Assembly: GCA_029778615.1 (NCBI GenBank)
Contig: JAKOPZ010000085.1
Span: 1-64,000 of the forward strand
Reading direction: 5' to 3'
DNA from: Chloroflexota bacterium
Lineage (GTDB): Bacteria > Chloroflexota > Anaerolineae > UBA4142 > SHND01
DNA length: 64,000 nucleotides
Both the position numbers and the translations under genes were made by a program. The first letter of the stretch is position 1, and each line of letters starts with the position of its first letter. This document shows positions 15,305 through 24,209 of this stretch, piece by piece. The notes under the pieces are model-generated. The model worked only from the letters and a program-made list of their open reading frames with translations. It had not been told where the DNA came from and did not search any database.

Positions 15305-15823
15305 ATGTTTCTCCGTAAAACATTCTGGTTCGTCTTGACGCTTGGCGCGTGTTTCGCGCCATTCCTCGCACTGCCCACTTTCGCAGCAGAGCGCCCCGCA
15401 AGCAAAAACGCCGCGCGCGTCCTGAATGCTCCGCCGCCGACGGCAACGCGCGCGCCGCACAGTGCAGTGTCTGCCACGACGCGCGGACGCTGTGAGGTTC
15501 CGGTATTGTGGCGCGATTTCGGCGAAATGCCGTTTCAAAAAAAATGTGGCGCAGGACAGCGCGAACGCGGCACACTCGATCTCATCCCGACGTTGGGAAA
15601 AGCGGACGTGATGCAACTCCTCATCGAGTGGCGCATTGTCACAGACACCAAAATCAAATTTCGCTGCACGGGCTTTGTGACGTATTCCTTTGCGGACACG
15701 CTCAAGAATCATGTGTATAGGATTCGCACCAAGCCCGGGCAAAATCTATATGCCGCGCGTCTTTACCTCACCCCGCGCGGGTGGGACGCACTCGATGCCA
15801 ATACACAGAGCGCGTGCCAATAA
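15305..15823 (+). CDS. Hypothetical secreted protein
   Basis: 172 residues with a signal peptide (FWFVLTLGACFAPFLALPTFA, likely cut after TFA). A Pro/Ala/Thr-rich stretch and a mature domain with four cysteines follow (GRCEVPVLW, KKCGAGQRE, FRCTGFVTY, QSACQ). They are spaced as two possible disulfides. It precedes the glycosidase-like lipoprotein by 21 bp and may share its transcript. I do not recognise the family. Confidence 0.65.
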   Translation: MFLRKTFWFVLTLGACFAPFLALPTFAAERPASKNAARVLNAPPPTATRAPHSAVSATTRGRCEVPVLWRDFGEMPFQKKCGAGQRERGTLDLIPTLGKADVMQLLIEWRIVTDTKIKFRCTGFVTYSFADTLKNHVYRIRTKPGQNLYAARLYLTPRGWDALDANTQSACQ

Positions 15824-15844
15824 TTCTGCACACTCTCCGCTTGA

Positions 15845-17332
15845 ATGAATAGGAAACGTATGAAGAAACTGTTACGCTTTTCGACGCGCGTCGCGCTTGG
15901 CTTTGGTTTTGTCGCCGCTCTGACCATCATCGTCGCGTGCGGCACGCCGACAACTACCTTACCCACGCCGAATCCGGAACAAGCGCGCGCCCAAACGCTC
16001 ATCGCGCAAGGCACGCCCGCGAGTTTTCTCGGCACCAAAGTCGCGCGTCCCGAACACACCAACACGCCGGGCGAACCGGCGAACGGCGAGAATGGACAGG
16101 TCACGGTGAATCCCACGCGCGCGGCGCGTCAAACCCGCGCCGCAGAAACGAAACAAGCGGGGCAGCCGACAACAAAAGCCAATGCGACAAAAGCGCCCGC
16201 GAAACAACGGACGCCACTGCCGGAAGATTTTGAACCGACCGCGACGCCCCCCCCCCTTCCACCGCAAAAAGGCGCGCGTTTGAATTCGCCCGAATATTCG
16301 ATTCAAATTTTCGGCTGGTATCGTCCCGAAATCGCCGACCGCGACATGAACGAAATCAAAGCGATGGGGTTTGGTTGGGTGAAACAACAATTCGCGTGGC
16401 GCGACATCGAGGGCGCGAAAAAAGGCGCGTTCGATTGGAGTCGTTCGGACGAAGTAATTTATCGCGCGAACGTAAAAGGACTGGATGTCCTCGCGCGAAT
16501 GGACAATGCGCCGGATTGGGCAGCGCCCGGTTGTTTCGACCCGGCGAGCGCATCTATGGGTCCCGCGCGCAATACGCAAGACTGGACCGATTTCTTGAAA
16601 GCATTCGCGTCGCGGTACAAGGGCCGCGTGCGCGCGTACCAAATTTGGAATGAACCGAATCTGGCGCGCGAATGGTGCAAGCAGCCGCCGAATCCCGAAC
16701 AATACGCGCAGCTATTAAAAGCGTCGTACGCTGCAATCAAGAGTGTTGACCCGAACGCGCTCGTCATCAGCGCGGGACTTACGCCCACAACTGCCGATTT
16801 TGACCAGGCGATGCCCGACATGAAATTTTTCGGGCGCATGTACGACGCGATGAGCAACAACAGCAGCGGCTATTTTGATTTGCTCGGCGTGCACGCGGCA
16901 GGATTCAAAGCCGACCCCGAAGCCGACCCCGGTGTCGTCGCGCAAGACGCATCGCTCACAAACGGCGACCCGAGTCCGACCGAAGCGAAACGCATTTATT
17001 CCTTCCGTCACGTTGAAGATGTCCGTGCGTTGATGGAACAGCGCGGCGACGGCGGAAAACAAATCGCGATTTTGGAATTTGGCTGGACGAGCGACCAGGT
17101 GAATCCCGCGTACTCGTGGTTCCGCGTGAGTGAAGAGGAAAAAGCCAATCGCATTGTGCGCGCGTACCAATACGCCAAACAACATTGGAGCCCGTGGATT
17201 GGCGTGATGAGTTTGATTTATATGGCGAACGCGGATTGGACGGGAAGCGAAGAACAATACTGGTGGGCAATCACAAATCCCGACGGCACCGCGCGTCCCG
17301 CGTATAACGCATTGAAACAGATGGCGAAATGA
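15845..17332 (+). CDS. Lipoprotein with a glycoside hydrolase (GH39/GH5-like) domain
   Basis: 495 residues. A hydrophobic leader ends at AALTIIVAC, a lipobox-like site with Cys near residue 36, followed by about 100 residues of Thr/Pro/Ala-rich linker. From about residue 150 it is a TIM-barrel clan A-like glycosidase: GWVKQQFAWRDIE, WNEPN with candidate acid/base E270, and ILEFGWTS with candidate nucleophile E411. It probably acts on exopolysaccharide or host/biomass sugars at the cell surface. A 10-base C tract (16247-16256) in the linker is prone to slippage. A second in-frame ATG at 15860 is a possible start. Confidence 0.8.
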   Translation: MNRKRMKKLLRFSTRVALGFGFVAALTIIVACGTPTTTLPTPNPEQARAQTLIAQGTPASFLGTKVARPEHTNTPGEPANGENGQVTVNPTRAARQTRAAETKQAGQPTTKANATKAPAKQRTPLPEDFEPTATPPPLPPQKGARLNSPEYSIQIFGWYRPEIADRDMNEIKAMGFGWVKQQFAWRDIEGAKKGAFDWSRSDEVIYRANVKGLDVLARMDNAPDWAAPGCFDPASASMGPARNTQDWTDFLKAFASRYKGRVRAYQIWNEPNLAREWCKQPPNPEQYAQLLKASYAAIKSVDPNALVISAGLTPTTADFDQAMPDMKFFGRMYDAMSNNSSGYFDLLGVHAAGFKADPEADPGVVAQDASLTNGDPSPTEAKRIYSFRHVEDVRALMEQRGDGGKQIAILEFGWTSDQVNPAYSWFRVSEEEKANRIVRAYQYAKQHWSPWIGVMSLIYMANADWTGSEEQYWWAITNPDGTARPAYNALKQMAK

Positions 17333-17337
17333 AAAAG

Positions 17338-17405
17338 GGTAGTAGGTAGTACGTAGCAGGTAGGAAGGACACAATACCTTCTACTTGCTACGTACTCCTT
17401 GCTAC
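17338..17405. repeat. GTAGCAGG-family inverted repeat
   Basis: GTACGTAGCAGGTAGGAAGG on the left faces CCTTCTACTTGCTACGTAC on the right. It lies between two convergent genes and could form a hairpin in both transcripts. Confidence 0.7.
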
Positions 17406-17410
17406 CCAAA

Positions 17411-18109
17411 TTATTGCTGCACAAAATCCACGCGCGTTGGACAATTGCCGCTGCCGCCCCACGCTTCGCCGACGGCAACCTGAAACGGTGTACTGCGGAG
17501 GGTATCGCGTTTGCCCATCACTTCGACAATCCATGTGCCGCTGCCGACGGGAATGTCGTAAATGCCCGGACGGTCAGGCGGTCCTTTGGTATCTTTTTCG
17601 CCTGCGTTCCCGCCCGCATCGCGGAAATGGATTTTGATGCCGGGCATTCCCTGCCCGGAAGAATCGAGCACATAGCCCCAAATTAAATTAGAGGGACACG
17701 GATTTCCGCCGGGCGCGTTCGCATCGGCGGGACCGGGACGCGGACAAAATTCCGCGCCGCACCCCGGAGGCGTCGCGCTCGCTTCGGGTGTGGCAGTCGC
17801 TTCGGGCGTCGCAACCGTTGGAATAAAGTCGAGCGTGGGTCCGCGCGTTGCCGCAGGAATATCGGTCGGCTGAAATCCTTCCGGGGTGCGCGTGGGCGGC
17901 AGTGGCGTATTGGTCGCCGGTGCAGGCGTTTCGGTGGGTATTTCTATGGTCACCCCCGCAGTCGGTGTTGCCGTTGTACTCAGGAACCCGATGGAAATGC
18001 CGCCGGGGTTGGCATTCGCGAATCCGCTGACGGCAACATACGCGCCGATACAGCACAAACCTAAAATGATAAATATCGCCGCGGCGTATACACGGTCTTG
18101 CATGCTCAT
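17411..18109 (-). CDS. Membrane-anchored protein with regulatory-like beta-sandwich domain
   Basis: 232 residues from the ATG at 18109, with GGGGAGA 9 nt upstream; a longer TTG start would overlap that ribosome site. One N-terminal transmembrane helix (VYAAAIFIILGLCCIGAYVAVSG) is followed by a long Thr/Pro/Glu-rich linker. A C-terminal domain then has NLIWGYVLDSSGQGMPGIKI and GIYDIPVGSGTWIVEV, the pattern of carboxypeptidase regulatory-like (prealbumin-like) domains. Four cysteines lie in and around it. It is probably extracellular and anchored. Partner unknown. Confidence 0.65.
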   Translation of the reverse strand: MSMQDRVYAAAIFIILGLCCIGAYVAVSGFANANPGGISIGFLSTTATPTAGVTIEIPTETPAPATNTPLPPTRTPEGFQPTDIPAATRGPTLDFIPTVATPEATATPEASATPPGCGAEFCPRPGPADANAPGGNPCPSNLIWGYVLDSSGQGMPGIKIHFRDAGGNAGEKDTKGPPDRPGIYDIPVGSGTWIVEVMGKRDTLRSTPFQVAVGEAWGGSGNCPTRVDFVQQ

Positions 18110-18191
18110 CACATTGATTCTCCCCAAACACGGCGATTATATGCGTAACTGACAGGGAAACGAAACAGAGCGCGATGACCCAAATGCCCCC

Positions 18192-18258
18192 TTGACCCGC
18201 GCGCGCGAGCTGCTATAATTTTTCGGATATTTGACACCGAAAAATTAACCTATAAAAT
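18192..18258 (+). promoter_or_regulatory. Two tandem promoters upstream of tRNA-Val
   Basis: P1: TTGACC (18192-18197), 16 bp, TATAAT (18214-18219). P2: TTGACA (18231-18236), 16 bp, TAAAAT (18253-18258), about 12 bp before the mature tRNA 5-prime end. Confidence 0.65.
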
Positions 18259-18270
18259 AGCGACCATCAA

Positions 18271-18343
18271 GGGCGGTTGGCTCAGTTGGTAGAGCACACG
18301 GTTCACATCCGTGGGGTCATAGGTCCGAGTCCTATACCGCCCA
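18271..18343 (+). tRNA. tRNA-Val (anticodon CAC)
   Basis: The 73-nt cloverleaf folds by eye. The acceptor GGGCGGT pairs with ACCGCCC, the D stem is GCTC/GAGC, the anticodon stem CACGG/CCGTG encloses loop TTCACAT (CAC, reads GTG), and the T stem is ATAGG/CCTAT. CCA is not encoded. Two promoter-like sequences lie upstream. Confidence 0.93.
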
Positions 18344-18477
18344 CTTGTAAATTTGCCGCCGTGGTCGCTATTTTTCAGCGCCGCGGTTTTTTTTTCCAAA
18401 CGATTTTGCATCGCTCCAGTTGCAAGGCAGGTGAATTCGTCCTGTTTCCCAGCGATGCCGCCGGCAAGACAAACGTG

Positions 18478-18492
18478 TATAATCAATCTGTG
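18478..18492 (+). promoter_or_regulatory. -10 box abutting a GTG start (leaderless candidate)
   Basis: TATAAT at 18478-18483 lies 6 bp before the GTG at 18490, so transcription should begin at or next to the start codon of the histidine kinase. No Shine-Dalgarno is seen. Confidence 0.5.
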
Positions 18493-20307
18493 TGGGTCGA
18501 AGATTCTCCCTTTAATCTCTCCTCGCGCGTCTCGCGTCAAGTGGACGGTGCCCTCGTCAACCTGCGCTGGATGCTGATTGCTCTGGTATGGGTCATTGAA
18601 ACCCTCATCACCGGCAACCCCATTCCCGACGATTTTTTCCTCGTTTGGCTTGTCACCTACGCCGCATTCAACGGGCTCTTGAGCATCGGCGTTCGGTACA
18701 AACAACTGCCACAGCATTTGCCGACGCTCGGTCTCATTGGCGACATGTTGGCGTTCAGCATCCTGCCGCTTTTGCCCGGTGTCAACAACCCATTGTTGGT
18801 TCTCTTTGCCATCTATCCTACATTGGTTGCGGCAATGCGCTTTGGCATCGCTGTCGGCGCGCTCGTCGCCGCACTCGTCCTTTTGCCGTACGAAGCGGCA
18901 GCAATCCTCTTGTTGTTGCCTGCGCCGCTGCGCGACATTTTACCCATTTCGTTCAATACCGACATCAGCATCTTTTCTGCCTTTTTACCGCTGCTCGCTT
19001 TGCTCGGTTCGGTTTTCCTGGTCGGTTACTTGGCGCAGCGCGAACGCGAAGCCGCCATCGGACGCGCCCAAGTGGAATTGGAAGAATTGCGCAAGGCAAT
19101 GGAAAATGCGCGGCTCTTGTACGACACGTCGGACAGCTTGAGCGGCAGTACCGATTATGTGCATGTTCTCGAATCCATGTTGCAGGCGGGCGTGAGCGGA
19201 ATGCCGCGCGGACGCATGGACACCGGCGCGCCCGTAGGCATTGCGCTCATTTTTCGCGATGCCCTGCCGGGCGAAGACCACAAGTCGCTCGCGGTTGCCG
19301 CCTCGCGCGGTCTGGACCGCGCGGATACAGGACGCGCCATCTCCGGCAAACAAGGCATCGTCGCCAAGGTACTCGAAAGCGGTGATGCGATTCCGTTTGG
19401 CAAAGTTGGCAATGACCCCGAGCTCTCGCAGTTCTCTACCCTCCAGCGCGCCCGCACGGGCGTTTGCTACCCACTGCAATCGGGACTGGACGTGTACGGC
19501 GTCGTCATTCTCGCCACGCCGAGCACGCAAATGCCGAATGAACAACATCTGCGCTTGATGCGCGCGTTCATCAATCAAGCTGCCATCGCCTTTCAAAACG
19601 CGACGCTGTACCAAAATTTGCGCGAGGAACGTGACCGCATCATCGAAGCCGAAGCGCTCGCGCGCGCGAAATTAGCGCGCGACTTGCACGATGGACCGAC
19701 GCAATCTATGGCAGCGCTTGCCATGCGCCTCGATTTTATTCGCCTGCTCATGGACCGCGATCCGCCACAGGCGAAACAAGAATTGGAACAAGCGCGCGAA
19801 GCGGTCATGCGCGTCGGCAAAGAACTGCGCGGTTTGCTCTTTACCCTGCGTCCACTCACTCTGGAAACACAAGGACTTTCGGCAGCATTGAAACAGTACG
19901 AACAACGGCTGCGCGAAAATGAAGGCATTCCGATTGATGTGCAAGCGGGCAACTTTGGCATCGAGTTGGACGTGAATGTTTCCGCGACCGTTTTTGCCAT
20001 TATTGAAGAAGCGGTCAACAATGCGCGCAAACACGGCGGCGGTGCGCCGATTCATGTGAACGTGCAGCAGCAAGGCGGCTCGCTCGTCGCCACCGTCCGC
20101 GATGAAGGACCCGGCTTTGACACGGACGCGGTCTCGTCCAATTATTCCGAGCGCGGTTCGCTGGGCATGGTGAATATGCGCGACCGTGCGCGCTTGGTGG
20201 ACGGCAAATTCTCACTCGAGTCCGCGCCGGGGCGCGGGACGCGCGTCACCCTTACCGTCCCGTTGAATGACCGCCGCAGAGCGCGCGCTGATGCCGCGCG
20301 CAAATAA
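18490..20307 (+). CDS. Membrane GAF sensor histidine kinase (NarL-partner type)
   Basis: 605 residues from the GTG at 18490. An earlier start would lie inside the tRNA gene. About five to six transmembrane helices occupy residues 15-180, then a coiled linker (REREAAIGRAQVELEELRKAMENA), a GAF domain (about 200-375), and a HisKA_3 dimerisation helix with phospho-acceptor H400 in LARDLHDGPTQ. The HATPase domain has EEAVNNARKHGG (N box, about 507), DEGPGFD and SLGMVNMRDRA. It should autophosphorylate and signal to a LuxR/NarL-type response regulator, none of which is adjacent. The ligand sensed by the GAF or membrane domain is unknown. Confidence 0.9.
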   Translation: MWVEDSPFNLSSRVSRQVDGALVNLRWMLIALVWVIETLITGNPIPDDFFLVWLVTYAAFNGLLSIGVRYKQLPQHLPTLGLIGDMLAFSILPLLPGVNNPLLVLFAIYPTLVAAMRFGIAVGALVAALVLLPYEAAAILLLLPAPLRDILPISFNTDISIFSAFLPLLALLGSVFLVGYLAQREREAAIGRAQVELEELRKAMENARLLYDTSDSLSGSTDYVHVLESMLQAGVSGMPRGRMDTGAPVGIALIFRDALPGEDHKSLAVAASRGLDRADTGRAISGKQGIVAKVLESGDAIPFGKVGNDPELSQFSTLQRARTGVCYPLQSGLDVYGVVILATPSTQMPNEQHLRLMRAFINQAAIAFQNATLYQNLREERDRIIEAEALARAKLARDLHDGPTQSMAALAMRLDFIRLLMDRDPPQAKQELEQAREAVMRVGKELRGLLFTLRPLTLETQGLSAALKQYEQRLRENEGIPIDVQAGNFGIELDVNVSATVFAIIEEAVNNARKHGGGAPIHVNVQQQGGSLVATVRDEGPGFDTDAVSSNYSERGSLGMVNMRDRARLVDGKFSLESAPGRGTRVTLTVPLNDRRRARADAARK

Positions 20308-20328
20308 ATTTCCCGCAGGAAAATTCCA

Positions 20329-21120
20329 TTGATAGAAACTTTTTTGGCGCTCGTCCAATCCGGTCGCGGCTGGAATGCTGTGGCTCTGGCGCTTGGCTCG
20401 TTCTGCGTGTACGCGCTCGTTTCCAATTTCGCGGCGCGTCCATTTTTTGTCGAACGCTTTGGCGCGCGGCAAGCGCCGCGCGGGCTTGTCCCCACCACTG
20501 CCTTGGGCATTGCGATAGAGTTGGTGCGTTTCGGCTTTTATGTCGGCGTGCCCTTTTTGGCATTGTACATGGGCTGGATTGATTTACGCGCGATGGGTTT
20601 GGGCGTGGTGGATTGGGCAGAAGGTCTGCGCTGGGCGATTGTGATTTTGCTCGCCGCGTGGTTGTTGTTAATCGTGATTTGGCTGCCATATCTGCGCGCG
20701 ACGCCGGATGTGTATGCCGCGCCGGAAACGAGTCCCACGTTTGCGCGACGCATGGTCGAATTGATTTACATGCAGGCGCATTGGGCTTTTTACCGCGCGG
20801 CGGCAATCAGTTTGTTCTTGCCGCAAATTATTCCCGATAACGGCTATTGGGGCACCGCGTGCGGCTTGGCATTAATCTGTCTGGAAGCATTTTCCAATCC
20901 GCGCATTCGCCAACAGTTGGCAATGCTCGGACAAGCGGATAGTGTCGTTTGGAATTTTGGACAGGCGACAATTAACGCGTTGGGATTCATCGTCACGCGC
21001 AATTTTTTTCTGCTGGTGTTGATTCATTTCCTCCTCGAAGTCACCGTGCCGCATGTGCGCGCGGCGCGTCCTGCCTCCAATCTCCCGCCGCGCACAGTAC
21101 CGCGCACGCGCGAAAATTAA
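20329..21120 (+). CDS. Polytopic membrane protein of unknown function
   Basis: 263 residues from a TTG codon preceded by GCAGGAAA. It has six to seven hydrophobic helices and charged loops (PYLRATPDVYAAPETSPTFA). The last helix, RNFFLLVLIHFLLEV, and an NxGYWG motif hint at a distant relation to CPBP-type proteins, but no EExxxR is visible. It lies 21 bp after the kinase gene and ends in a strong terminator, so the two are probably co-transcribed and it may take part in the sensing function. Confidence 0.6.
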   Translation: MIETFLALVQSGRGWNAVALALGSFCVYALVSNFAARPFFVERFGARQAPRGLVPTTALGIAIELVRFGFYVGVPFLALYMGWIDLRAMGLGVVDWAEGLRWAIVILLAAWLLLIVIWLPYLRATPDVYAAPETSPTFARRMVELIYMQAHWAFYRAAAISLFLPQIIPDNGYWGTACGLALICLEAFSNPRIRQQLAMLGQADSVVWNFGQATINALGFIVTRNFFLLVLIHFLLEVTVPHVRAARPASNLPPRTVPRTREN

Positions 21121-21155
21121 AAAACTCGCAAGCATCCGTCGCTTGCGAGTTTTTT
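21121..21155 (+). terminator. Rho-independent terminator
   Basis: The stem AAAACTCGCAAGC pairs with GCTTGCGAGTTTT around a 7-nt loop and ends in a T run. It directly follows the kinase/membrane protein operon. Confidence 0.9.
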
Positions 21156-21189
21156 GTTACAGGGATTGTTAGCAAATCAAATTCACGCG

Positions 21190-21489
21190 CTACCGATTTA
21201 AAACATACGCGAGCGCAATCATCACGGCGAGGCAGAAGAATGCCAAGAGCGCGATGCGGCGCAAATCCGCAAACACATAGCTGTAATCAAATTCTCCTTC
21301 CGCGCTGTGTGGGAGCGCAACCGCATTGTTCACGCGGCGCGCGGGCGCGCTGGGCACATTTAGCGCGATTCCGCTCCCGATGTCTTCCACTTCGGTTTGA
21401 ATCGGCGCCGGCGCGATGGGACGCTTGATTTGTCCGCTTTCACGTCGCGCCGCCGCGCGTTCCTTTTGCGTGCGAGTTTTCTGTGGCAT
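21190..21489 (-). CDS. Small membrane protein, hypothetical
   Basis: 99 residues from the ATG at 21489 with AAAGGA upstream. A basic, Arg/Lys-rich cytosolic N-terminus (MPQKTRTQKERAAARRE) leads to a Pro/Ala linker. One C-terminal transmembrane helix follows (IALLAFFCLAVMIALAYVLN). The tail-anchored shape and the position downstream of the sortase suggest a membrane-associated accessory protein. It carries no LPxTG-like motif. Unknown family. Confidence 0.6.
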   Translation of the reverse strand: MPQKTRTQKERAAARRESGQIKRPIAPAPIQTEVEDIGSGIALNVPSAPARRVNNAVALPHSAEGEFDYSYVFADLRRIALLAFFCLAVMIALAYVLNR

Positions 21490-21556
21490 GAAAAAAATCC
21501 TTTCGGTGTGAGTTAATGCAAGGCATGGGTCGTTGGTCATTCGTCGTTCTGCCTTG

Positions 21557-22468
21557 TCATGGCACCAGCTGCGCGATGACCACCAGTCGCTGTGTATCCA
21601 CGCGATAAGGGTGACACGTTATCAATGTCACGACGGCTTCGCGCGAGGGCTGCAAGACGGACAAATCATTGGGCGAGACAATGCGTTTCGCGCGCACCAC
21701 ATAGTTGAACAATTTGCCGCCCGTAAATACGTGCACCTCATCGCCGTTCTTGAGCGCTTCCAAATCTTTGAACACTTCACCAAAGACATCATTGTGTCCC
21801 GACAAAATCATATTGCCGCGTTCGCCCGGATTGACCGAACCGACATGATGTCCCACGCCGAGTTTCAATTGTTCCCAGCCGTCCCCCGGCACAATGGGCC
21901 AATCTACGCCAATCGCAGGAATCACAATGCGCGTCGGCGATTGTGGACCGGGCGTCGGCGGAGGCAGCGCGGGCGCTTGCTGAACGGTCACGCCGATGGA
22001 CGCGGGCAACGCTTCGGGTGGAAACGAAGAACCGGGCAATTCGCCATCGGCTTGTGTTGGAAATGAGGACCCGGGCAATTCACCGGGCGACTGCGCGGGC
22101 GCGGCAGAGACATTCGTAATCGGTTCCGAAACCGTCGGGGCTTGATTGCCGCGCACTGCCGCCGCCACTTCTTGATTCAGCGCCTGCAAATTCAGCAGCG
22201 CCGCGCCGATGATGCCAAGCAAGCCAAGCACCGCCGCGACTTCAACCAGAAACAAGAGATTGTCGCGCCAGCCGCGCCGTCGCCGTTTTTGTTTTTCATC
22301 GGGACGAATCGTAATCGGCGCAAAACGCCGCGTATCATCCGTTTCGGCAAACGCGCGCGCGCGTTCGATGCGGCGGCGTTCTTCTACAATGGCTTCCAAC
22401 TCTTGAAGCGAAAGCTCCGAAACCGCACGCGCATCCTGTTTTTCCGCTTTGTCGCGTTTGCGAAACAT
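21557..22468 (-). CDS. Sortase (class D/E-like)
   Basis: 303 residues. The N-terminal cytosolic part is charged, followed by one transmembrane helix (NLLFLVEVAAVLGLLGIIGAAL) and a linker containing a duplicated ELPGSSFP motif. The C-terminal sortase beta-barrel starts at RIVIPAIGVDWPIV. The catalytic triad is visible: H225 in SGHND, C285 in TLITC, R294 in TQR. Sortases join cell-wall-sorting-signal proteins to the envelope or to each other. No LPxTG-type substrate was seen in the window. Downstream lies the small membrane protein at 21190. Confidence 0.9.
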   Translation of the reverse strand: MFRKRDKAEKQDARAVSELSLQELEAIVEERRRIERARAFAETDDTRRFAPITIRPDEKQKRRRRGWRDNLLFLVEVAAVLGLLGIIGAALLNLQALNQEVAAAVRGNQAPTVSEPITNVSAAPAQSPGELPGSSFPTQADGELPGSSFPPEALPASIGVTVQQAPALPPPTPGPQSPTRIVIPAIGVDWPIVPGDGWEQLKLGVGHHVGSVNPGERGNMILSGHNDVFGEVFKDLEALKNGDEVHVFTGGKLFNYVVRAKRIVSPNDLSVLQPSREAVVTLITCHPYRVDTQRLVVIAQLVP

Positions 22469-22499
22469 CGAAGCGCATTATAGCGCGCGGCGCGCGACG

Positions 22500-22545
22500 G
22501 GTCAAAAAAAAACCGCGCGGCGGACGCCCGTTCGCCGAATGGGTT
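22500..22545 (-). terminator. Terminator-like hairpin after murJ
   Basis: On the minus strand a GC-rich stem-loop region (CGGCG ... CGCCG and outer ACC ... GGT) is followed by a run of nine T. It lies between the murJ stop and the sortase start. Confidence 0.6.
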
Positions 22546-22558
22546 TTTGATTACGTAA

Positions 22559-24136
22559 TCAACGCGTGCGTCGAAAACGCTGTCGCACCACCGCCGCGAT
22601 TTGGTCGGCTTCGCGCACGCCCAGCAATTTTACAAGTGCCACATACGCGCTTGCGCCCACAAGTGCGGGGAAAACAACCTGCACCGTTTCACTCACAAAG
22701 CGATTGCCAAATGCAAGAGTTGGCAAGAAAAACATAATGCCCCCCATCACCGCGCCCGCGCCGGCGAGTTTTACCACCGTCCCGCCGAGTCCTTCCCCTT
22801 TCAGTCCACCGAGCCGCTTTTGCGTGAGCCAGAGCATGATGAGCGCGTGTCCGGTCAACTGTGCCGCGTTGGCGAGCACCAACGCAAGATAGCCCAGCGC
22901 GGGCAGCAGCGCAAACGCGACGAGCAAGTAAATACCCAGCCCCACCACGGCGACCAAATTGGGCAAGAGTGTATTCTTGCGCGCATAAAACGCAAACACG
23001 AGCGGTTGGTCAATTGCAGCAAAGCAGGTGCCGAGCAAATAAAATTGCAGCGCGCGCGCAGTTTCCGTTGTGTCCTGCGCGGTAAAGGCGCCGTGTTCAA
23101 ATAACAAAGCAATCACCGGTGTCGCCAACACAAACAGCGCAATCACACACGGCAAAAGCAACAACAGCACCAATTTCAACCCGAACGCCAACGTACGGCG
23201 AAATTCGTCGGGCGCCACCGCGCGCGAGAGGCTGGGCAAAATCGCAAAGGAAATTGCTGTCGAGACGAGTCCCAATGGCAGCTGCACGACATAAGTCGCC
23301 GCTTGCATCCACGCGAGCGATTGCGCGCCGGTAAACGACGCGAGATTGCGGTCCACACCCACGCCAACCAACATCACACTCAAGCCGCCGAGGACGGGCA
23401 GATACAAACGCACAATTTGTCGCAGCGCGGGATGTTTGAAATCGAGCGAAAATCTCAACGCCGAGTTTCGCAAGCCCAACACTTGCAAGAGCACCTGCGA
23501 CGCCGCGCCGACCACAACGCCGACCACCACACTCGTAATCCCAAAAAGCGGTGCGAATAAAATTGCGACGACGATGATGCCAAGATTAAACGCGGCAGTA
23601 GTGAACGAAGGGAGGGTGAATTTTTTGAGCGACAACAAAATTCCTGACAAGACGCCGGCAACGCCCAAAAAAAAGACGGCGGGCAAAATGAGACGAATCA
23701 TTTGTACCCCTGCCGCGCGCAAGTCTGCCTGATAGCCCGCGCCAAGAATTGTGAACAATGGTTCGGCAAACAGTTCCAAAATCAATACTGCGACGCCGAG
23801 CAGCAGCGCCAACACACTCAAAACGGTGCTGACGAGTTTCCAAAAATCTTGGCGGCGGGACGGGTCCGCCGCGTACTCGCTAAAGGTGGGAACGAGTGCG
23901 GCAGTTATCATGCCGCCGACCAAAAAGTCATAAAGGGTGAGGACAAGTGTGGACGCGACACGAAAAACGCTCACGTATCCTGACGCGCCAAACAAGTCCG
24001 CAATGACCAATTCGCGTCCCAGCCCCAACACGCGCGAGGCAATGTTGCCCGCCGCGAGAATCGTTGCCGCGCCGACAATGCCGCGCGCCGGCGAGGCGGG
24101 AGCCGGTGATGCTATTTGTTCGATTTCAAGAGCCAT
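22559..24136 (-). CDS. murJ: Lipid II flippase MurJ (MviN)
   Basis: 525 residues from the ATG at 24136. About 14 transmembrane helices and MurJ landmarks are visible: NIASRVLGLGRELVIADLFG, GGMITAALVPTFSEY, GVGVDRNLASF, and AISFAILPSLSRAV. MurJ moves lipid-linked peptidoglycan precursor across the membrane. Its presence with a sortase indicates a peptidoglycan-containing envelope. An in-frame upstream ATG (24172) would add 12 residues but gives a less typical start. Confidence 0.9.
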   Translation of the reverse strand: MALEIEQIASPAPASPARGIVGAATILAAGNIASRVLGLGRELVIADLFGASGYVSVFRVASTLVLTLYDFLVGGMITAALVPTFSEYAADPSRRQDFWKLVSTVLSVLALLLGVAVLILELFAEPLFTILGAGYQADLRAAGVQMIRLILPAVFFLGVAGVLSGILLSLKKFTLPSFTTAAFNLGIIVVAILFAPLFGITSVVVGVVVGAASQVLLQVLGLRNSALRFSLDFKHPALRQIVRLYLPVLGGLSVMLVGVGVDRNLASFTGAQSLAWMQAATYVVQLPLGLVSTAISFAILPSLSRAVAPDEFRRTLAFGLKLVLLLLLPCVIALFVLATPVIALLFEHGAFTAQDTTETARALQFYLLGTCFAAIDQPLVFAFYARKNTLLPNLVAVVGLGIYLLVAFALLPALGYLALVLANAAQLTGHALIMLWLTQKRLGGLKGEGLGGTVVKLAGAGAVMGGIMFFLPTLAFGNRFVSETVQVVFPALVGASAYVALVKLLGVREADQIAAVVRQRFRRTR

Positions 24137-24209
24137 GAAAGAAAAGAGCCAGGAGGAAAAAACGGTGGACAATCATTGTCTGCGCTGCGCTCTATGCGAA
24201 CGACGATTG

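Noticed and set aside
14526-15575. Long minus-strand frame of 349 codons
   Set aside because: It lies antisense to the CPBP, YbaK and secreted-protein genes, which have clear motifs. Arg/Pro/Ala-rich shadow frames are common in this GC-rich DNA.
18277-18489. Extended N-terminus for the histidine kinase
   Set aside because: It would translate the tRNA-Val gene and the -10 box; the GTG at 18490 is a better start.
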